Positions 60,559-64,000 of a stretch of DNA of 64,000 nt are shown in pieces (positions within the stretch are counted from its first letter, which is position 1; each line of letters begins with the position of its first letter). Under the pieces are notes generated by a model. It had not been told where the DNA came from and ran no database searches. It was given only the letters and a program-made list of their open reading frames with translations. This DNA is from F23-D06 sp947167635 (GTDB taxonomy: Bacteria > Bacteroidota > Bacteroidia > Bacteroidales > WCHB1-69), in contig CAMVIT010000004.1 of the NCBI GenBank assembly GCA_947167635.1, forward strand, positions 34,189 through 98,188, in the 5' to 3' direction. Both the position numbers and the translations under genes were made by a program.

Positions 60559-61871
60559 CAGAAGGTGGTGTAGGAGATTTCGAGACGCAGGCGTTGGTCA
60601 TTGTCGAGGTTGGTGCCGCCGAATATGAGTCGGTTGGCGCGCACGGCGGAGCCGCGCACGACCAAGTTGATGGAGTCTGTCAAGTCGCTGTTGCCTTGAA
60701 TGAGTTCTTGCACATAACGTGTGATCCGAAAGCGGTATTCATGGGCGATCTTGTCGTAGGAACCTCCAAAATGGGATGAGGAGGTGTAGTACTCGTCATC
60801 GGGGAGGAAGGTGACATTGCCATCGGGTTTGATGCCCTGCAGGGTAAGGGCTGCAGGAGGAAGAAGACTTTCCTCGTCAGGAGACAGATCCTTGACGACC
60901 AATTCGGCGCGGTTGATGACCACGCGGTTGTCAAGCGAGGCGAAGGCATCTTTGAGGTGCGGGAAAACAATCCTTGTCTTTACACCGCCTGTGGCCTGTG
61001 CGAACAGGCGGGTGGCACCCACGGAGAGGTCGCCCTGCAGCACCTCTTGGATGAAGTGGGTGTTGGAGGAGGCGGCATAGTTGTGGTCGAAATGGGTGAA
61101 CCTGGTGCACTCGGCATCGCAGGGGAAGGTGTATTTCACGGTGCCGCTGTTTTCATTGTGATAGTACAGCACGATGCTGCTCAAGGAACTGGTCATGTTT
61201 GTGAGCAAAACATAGCCCGTGGGTCCGGTGTGGGAAACAGCGGAAATACATAAACCCTTGAAAAATTCCTGAAAGGAGGAGGAACTGACCATCCGGTCTT
61301 GATTGTCAAGGAGATATTGTCCGAAAGCTTGCGAGAGGCGTATGCGCAGGTGAGCGCTGTAGTTGCCAGTATCGACGATGACCGGCGTGCAGGGTTGGAT
61401 GTCATAGCCGGTTTGGATATGGTTCAGTGGTGTGGGGTCGTAACTTAACGTGCTGGTGTTGTAGTAATTGGCTTCGGAAGAGAACGATTCTGTGAGTTGA
61501 TAGACGCGGATGCCCACTTGCGAGGTCGTGTCCCCGTACCAGGAGGAGAGCTGGAGCGTGAGCACCACGGAATCAACGGCGGGGTTGTCGCCAAAGTTCA
61601 CAGACGCGCCCGAGAGGTCGAATTGGGCATACGTGGATGCCGTAAGGTCGCCGAAAACGGGGTCGTGAAGATGTCCGATCAGGTTGGCACTGGTGTTGGT
61701 GGTGTTGATGGTGTCTTCCAAGATGGAATAGGCCTTCACAGTCACTGTGTCGCTGAAATCGGTGCCGAGCTGGTCGGTGAGCCCGAGACCGATGGAGGAG
61801 GTCTGGTTGTCGCATGCTGCCAAAAAGCATGTCAGTACGGCAAGGATGCCGATAAGCCGAAGTGTTTTCAT
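60558..61871 (-). CDS. DUF4270 family lipoprotein
   Basis: 437 residues with a lipobox (LTCFLAACDNQTSS, Cys about 20) and the DUF4270 pattern: SSIGLGLTDQLGTDFSDTVTV, then GHLHDPVFGDLTASTYAQFDLSG and VDSVVLTLQLSSWYGDT. These are beta-rich surface or periplasmic lipoproteins, usually encoded directly after a short glycogen-synthase-like gene, as here (3-bp gap). Function unknown. Confidence 0.9.
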   Translation of the reverse strand: MKTLRLIGILAVLTCFLAACDNQTSSIGLGLTDQLGTDFSDTVTVKAYSILEDTINTTNTSANLIGHLHDPVFGDLTASTYAQFDLSGASVNFGDNPAVDSVVLTLQLSSWYGDTTSQVGIRVYQLTESFSSEANYYNTSTLSYDPTPLNHIQTGYDIQPCTPVIVDTGNYSAHLRIRLSQAFGQYLLDNQDRMVSSSSFQEFFKGLCISAVSHTGPTGYVLLTNMTSSLSSIVLYYHNENSGTVKYTFPCDAECTRFTHFDHNYAASSNTHFIQEVLQGDLSVGATRLFAQATGGVKTRIVFPHLKDAFASLDNRVVINRAELVVKDLSPDEESLLPPAALTLQGIKPDGNVTFLPDDEYYTSSSHFGGSYDKIAHEYRFRITRYVQELIQGNSDLTDSINLVVRGSAVRANRLIFGGTNLDNDQRLRLEISYTTF

Positions 61872-61874
61872 AGA

Positions 61875-62693
61875 CTATCCGTTGTCCCGTTGGGCTAACA
61901 ATTCGTCGTAGAATTCATCGTAAAGGTCCACGTAGTTGTCGTCTTCAGGGTGTTGCAGGACAGGCTTTCCCGACTGTTCCACATAAGTGAGGAGTCGTTT
62001 CTTGATGTCGGTGGTGAGTGCCACGGCATCGGAGAAATCCACGGCGGTTTGGACGATCTGGTCGTAGCCGGGGTTGCGGAAATGACGCAGGCATTCGCGC
62101 GGGATGTTGGTCTGGCGGAGTTTCTTGCCGAAACTGGTCGAGAACTTCTCCGGGAAGGAGTCCGGGAAGATGGTATAGACGATTTTGCAGCCTTGCAGCA
62201 GCGGGTCGTCCTTGTAAACGGTCTTGATAAACAGTGGCACCAACGCGGAAATCCAGCCGTGACAGTGGATGATGTCGGGCTCCCAGCCTAATTTGCGGAC
62301 GGTCTCCATCACACCTTTGGCATAAAAGATGGCGCGGGAGTCGTTGTCCGGGTAAAAGTTGCCCTCCGCGTCATAGTAGGGCGTCTTCCTCTTGAAATAG
62401 TCCTCGCTGTCGATGAAGTAGATTTGCATGCGAACATTTTGGAGCGAAGCAACCTTGATGATGAGCGGATGGTCGGTATCCTCTATGATAATATTCTGCC
62501 CCGAGAGGCGAATGACTTCGTGCAACATGTGCCGATGCTCATTTACGCAACCGAATTTTGGCATGAACGTGCGAATCTCATTTTCGCGTTCCTGGATGCC
62601 TTGCGGGAGGTATCGGCAGATGTTGGAAATGTAACCCTCTGGAAAATAGGGGAATATCTCCGGGGTGATGAATAAGACTTTCTTTTTTGCCAT
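61875..62693 (-). CDS. glycogen/starch synthase catalytic domain protein (GT5 N-domain only)
   Basis: 272 residues matching only the N-terminal Rossmann domain of glycogen synthase (KKKVLFITPEIFPYFPEG at the start, then PDIIHCHGWISALVPLFIKTVY). The KxGG motif that binds ADP-glucose is degenerate (PYFPEGYIS) and the C-terminal nucleotide-binding domain is missing. This short form with a DUF4270 neighbour is common in Bacteroidota, so it is not a local truncation. Whether it is catalytic is unclear. First gene of the unit, with promoter box at 62713-62720. Confidence 0.85.
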   Translation of the reverse strand: MAKKKVLFITPEIFPYFPEGYISNICRYLPQGIQERENEIRTFMPKFGCVNEHRHMLHEVIRLSGQNIIIEDTDHPLIIKVASLQNVRMQIYFIDSEDYFKRKTPYYDAEGNFYPDNDSRAIFYAKGVMETVRKLGWEPDIIHCHGWISALVPLFIKTVYKDDPLLQGCKIVYTIFPDSFPEKFSTSFGKKLRQTNIPRECLRHFRNPGYDQIVQTAVDFSDAVALTTDIKKRLLTYVEQSGKPVLQHPEDDNYVDLYDEFYDELLAQRDNG

Positions 62694-62712
62694 GTTTATT
62701 ATTTTGCGTGTG

Positions 62713-62720
62713 CAAAGATA
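62713..62720 (-). promoter_or_regulatory. -7 box (TATCTTTG) for the GT5-DUF4270-MATE-hflX unit
   Basis: Exact TAnnTTTG match on the minus strand, 19 bp before the ATG at 62693. Confidence 0.65.
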
Positions 62721-62777
62721 CGAAATTTTTTCGAATAAAAAAATTTTAGAAGTGATGAGCTATATCAAAAAAAAATG

Positions 62778-62785
62778 TATTTTTG
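62778..62785 (+). promoter_or_regulatory. -7 box (TATTTTTG) for tRNA-Leu
   Basis: Exact TAnnTTTG match, 14 bp before the first base of the mature tRNA. Confidence 0.7.
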
Positions 62786-62799
62786 CCGCCGCAAAACGA

Positions 62800-62883
62800 G
62801 CCCAGGTGGTGGAATTGGTAGACACGCTACTTTGAGGGGGTAGTGGGAGTACTCCCGTGCAAGTTCGACTCTTGTCCTGGGCA
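62800..62883 (+). tRNA. tRNA-Leu, anticodon GAG
   Basis: Acceptor stem GCCCAGG / CCTGGGC with discriminator A, D-arm GTG...CAC, anticodon stem CTACT / GGTAG (one T-G pair) with loop TTGAGGG, giving anticodon GAG. It has a long variable arm (GGGAGT / ACTCCC), as expected of a class II tRNA, and a T-arm GCAAG / CTTGT with TTCGACT in the loop. CCA is not encoded. Confidence 0.95.
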
Positions 62884-62892
62884 CTGCAAATC

Positions 62893-62924
62893 AAAAAAAC
62901 GACACCTTTGGTGTCGTTTTTTTT
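62893..62924 (+). terminator. intrinsic terminator after tRNA-Leu
   Basis: Stem ACGACACC / GGTGTCGT with a TTT-type loop, an A run before and eight T after. Confidence 0.92.
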
Positions 62925-63004
62925 GTTCATAATGGTGAATCCTCTTTTTTCCAGCCCCTTTATGAAAAACCACAAAAAACACTTCTTGGAAAGCGTTTTT
63001 TTGT

Positions 63005-63012
63005 TATCTTTG
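63005..63012 (+). promoter_or_regulatory. -7 box (TATCTTTG) for ppdK
   Basis: Exact TAnnTTTG match, 45 bp before the ppdK ATG. Confidence 0.65.
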
Positions 63013-63057
63013 CGCCTCTTAAAAGAAACTAGTTCTAATCAATCTAAAACATTAAGT

Positions 63058-64000
63058 ATGAGTAATGTAAAGTATGTTTACACCTTTGGAGGAAAGACTG
63101 CCGAAGGTAAAGCCGATATGAAGAACCTTCTGGGTGGCAAAGGTGCCAACCTCGCCGAGATGTGTCTGCTCAAACTGCCCGTACCGGCTGGCCTGACCAT
63201 CACCACCGAATGCTGCACCGCCTATTATCAAAACAATTGCCAACTTCCCGCCGGCCTTATGGACGAAGTCCACGCCGGAATGAAGAATATGGAGAACATC
63301 ATGGGCATGAAATACGGCGACCCCGAGAACCCGCTGCTCGTCAGCTGCCGCTCGGGCGCGCGCAAGTCGATGCCTGGCATGATGGACACCGTGCTCAATA
63401 TCGGTCTCTGCTCCAAGACCATCCCTGGCTTGATCAAGAAGACCAACAACCCGCGTTTCGTGTATGACTCCTACCGCCGCCTCATCATGATGTACGCCGA
63501 CGTCGTCATGGAAAAGGCCGAGGGCATCGAACCCGCCGACGGCAAGAGCATCCGCAAGCAACTCGACGACATGCTCGACGCCTATAAAGAGAAGATGGGT
63601 TACAAGAGCGACACCGAGCTGAAGGCTGAAGAGCTTCAGCAGCTGGCCGAGGATTTCAAGGTGCGCATCAAAGAGGTGCTCGGCACCGAGTTCCCGGATG
63701 ACGCCGAGGCCCAACTCGAAGGCGGCATCAAAGCCGTGTTCAAGAGCTGGAACGGCAAGAAGGCCATCTCCTACCGCCGCATTGAAGGCATCCCCGATGA
63801 CTGGGGCACCGCTGTCAACGTGCAGACGATGGTGTTCGGCAACATGGGCGACGGCTCCGCTACCGGCGTGGCTTTCACCCGTAACCCCGCTACCGGCGAC
63901 AACCAGTTCTACGGCGAGTGGCTCATCAACGCCCAGGGCGAGGATGTCGTTGCCGGTATCCGCACCCCCAACCCCCTCAACGACGACACCAAGAACGAGC
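63058..64000 (+). CDS. ppdK: pyruvate, phosphate dikinase, 5' part (cut by window edge)
   Basis: 314 codons of an enzyme that is normally about 900 residues, open to the right edge. It interconverts pyruvate, ATP and phosphate with phosphoenolpyruvate, AMP and pyrophosphate. The nucleotide-binding domain is recognisable: KYVYTFGGKTAEGKADMKNLLGGKGANLAEM, VPAGLTITTECC, SCRSGARKSMPGMMDTVLNIG and FGNMGDGSATGVAFTRNPATG. The catalytic-His and PEP-binding domains lie outside the window. Start MSNVKYVYTF follows a promoter box at 63005. Confidence 0.97.
   Translation, partial: MSNVKYVYTFGGKTAEGKADMKNLLGGKGANLAEMCLLKLPVPAGLTITTECCTAYYQNNCQLPAGLMDEVHAGMKNMENIMGMKYGDPENPLLVSCRSGARKSMPGMMDTVLNIGLCSKTIPGLIKKTNNPRFVYDSYRRLIMMYADVVMEKAEGIEPADGKSIRKQLDDMLDAYKEKMGYKSDTELKAEELQQLAEDFKVRIKEVLGTEFPDDAEAQLEGGIKAVFKSWNGKKAISYRRIEGIPDDWGTAVNVQTMVFGNMGDGSATGVAFTRNPATGDNQFYGEWLINAQGEDVVAGIRTPNPLNDDTKNE

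Noticed and set aside
61875..62693. Local truncation of a glycogen synthase gene
   Set aside because: The short one-domain form next to DUF4270 is usual in Bacteroidota, so it is a family form rather than a broken gene.

Overview
The window reads as a chromosomal segment of an uncultured member of the Bacteroidota, probably Bacteroidales. The grounds are the gene content (DUF4835, DUF5103, DUF4270, DUF3127, DUF5618, a SecD-SecF fusion, the order bamD-rpoZ-coaBC-DUF4835-recN, and type IX secretion parts) and the recurring promoter element TAnnTTTG, which sits upstream of nearly every first gene of a transcription unit. The genome is moderately GC-rich, with AT-rich intergenic regions.

Layout. 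1-669: 5' part of a secreted protein gene that runs off the left edge. 823-9459 (minus): one long unit, bamD, rpoZ, coaBC, DUF4835, recN, an outer-membrane protein, xseB, an O-methyltransferase, trmD and an O-antigen-ligase-like protein. 9549-10811 (minus) is the DUF5103 plug-type protein; 11012-13192 (plus) is a DPP-IV-like peptidase. 13263-13658 is DUF5618. 14262-17060 (minus) and 31693-35787 (plus) are two paralogous glycine-rich surface proteins ending in Fibrobacter-type paralogous domains. They face opposite ways, are bordered by related GC-rich palindromic repeats, and enclose 17687-31131: a shortened dcw (division and cell wall) cluster (mraZ, rsmH, ftsL-like, ftsI, murE, mraY, a MurD C-terminal-domain-only gene, ftsW) followed by an SGNH-SGNH-MBOAT acetylation module.

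36318-41927 (minus) holds a wall and envelope set (N-acetylmuramoyl amidase, MCE/MlaD protein, DUF3127, NlpC/P60, MltG, ROK kinase), divergent from lptD at 42002-44635. A toxin-antitoxin pair (44739-45493), secDF, a PorE-like OmpA protein, a porin-like protein and a nucleoside-recognition membrane protein follow. Next come lptB with a SRPBCC protein, mscL, xseA and a secreted metallo-beta-lactamase-fold hydrolase. The minus-strand set 57995-62693 is a GT5 domain protein, a DUF4270 lipoprotein, a MATE transporter and hflX. The window ends with tRNA-Leu(GAG) and the 5' part of ppdK.

Most genes serve the envelope: peptidoglycan synthesis, remodelling and probably O-acetylation, LPS transport (LptB, LptD), outer-membrane assembly (BamD), Sec export and type IX secretion. 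The most unusual points are: (i) the murD slot of the dcw cluster holds a stand-alone, catalytically eroded MurD C-terminal domain and the cluster stops after ftsW; (ii) a family of nested palindromic elements of about 185-245 bp accompanies the two inverted surface-protein genes; (iii) the PorE-like protein carries an extra C-terminal domain that looks like a degenerate retropepsin. No rRNA, CRISPR array, transposase or prophage was seen.
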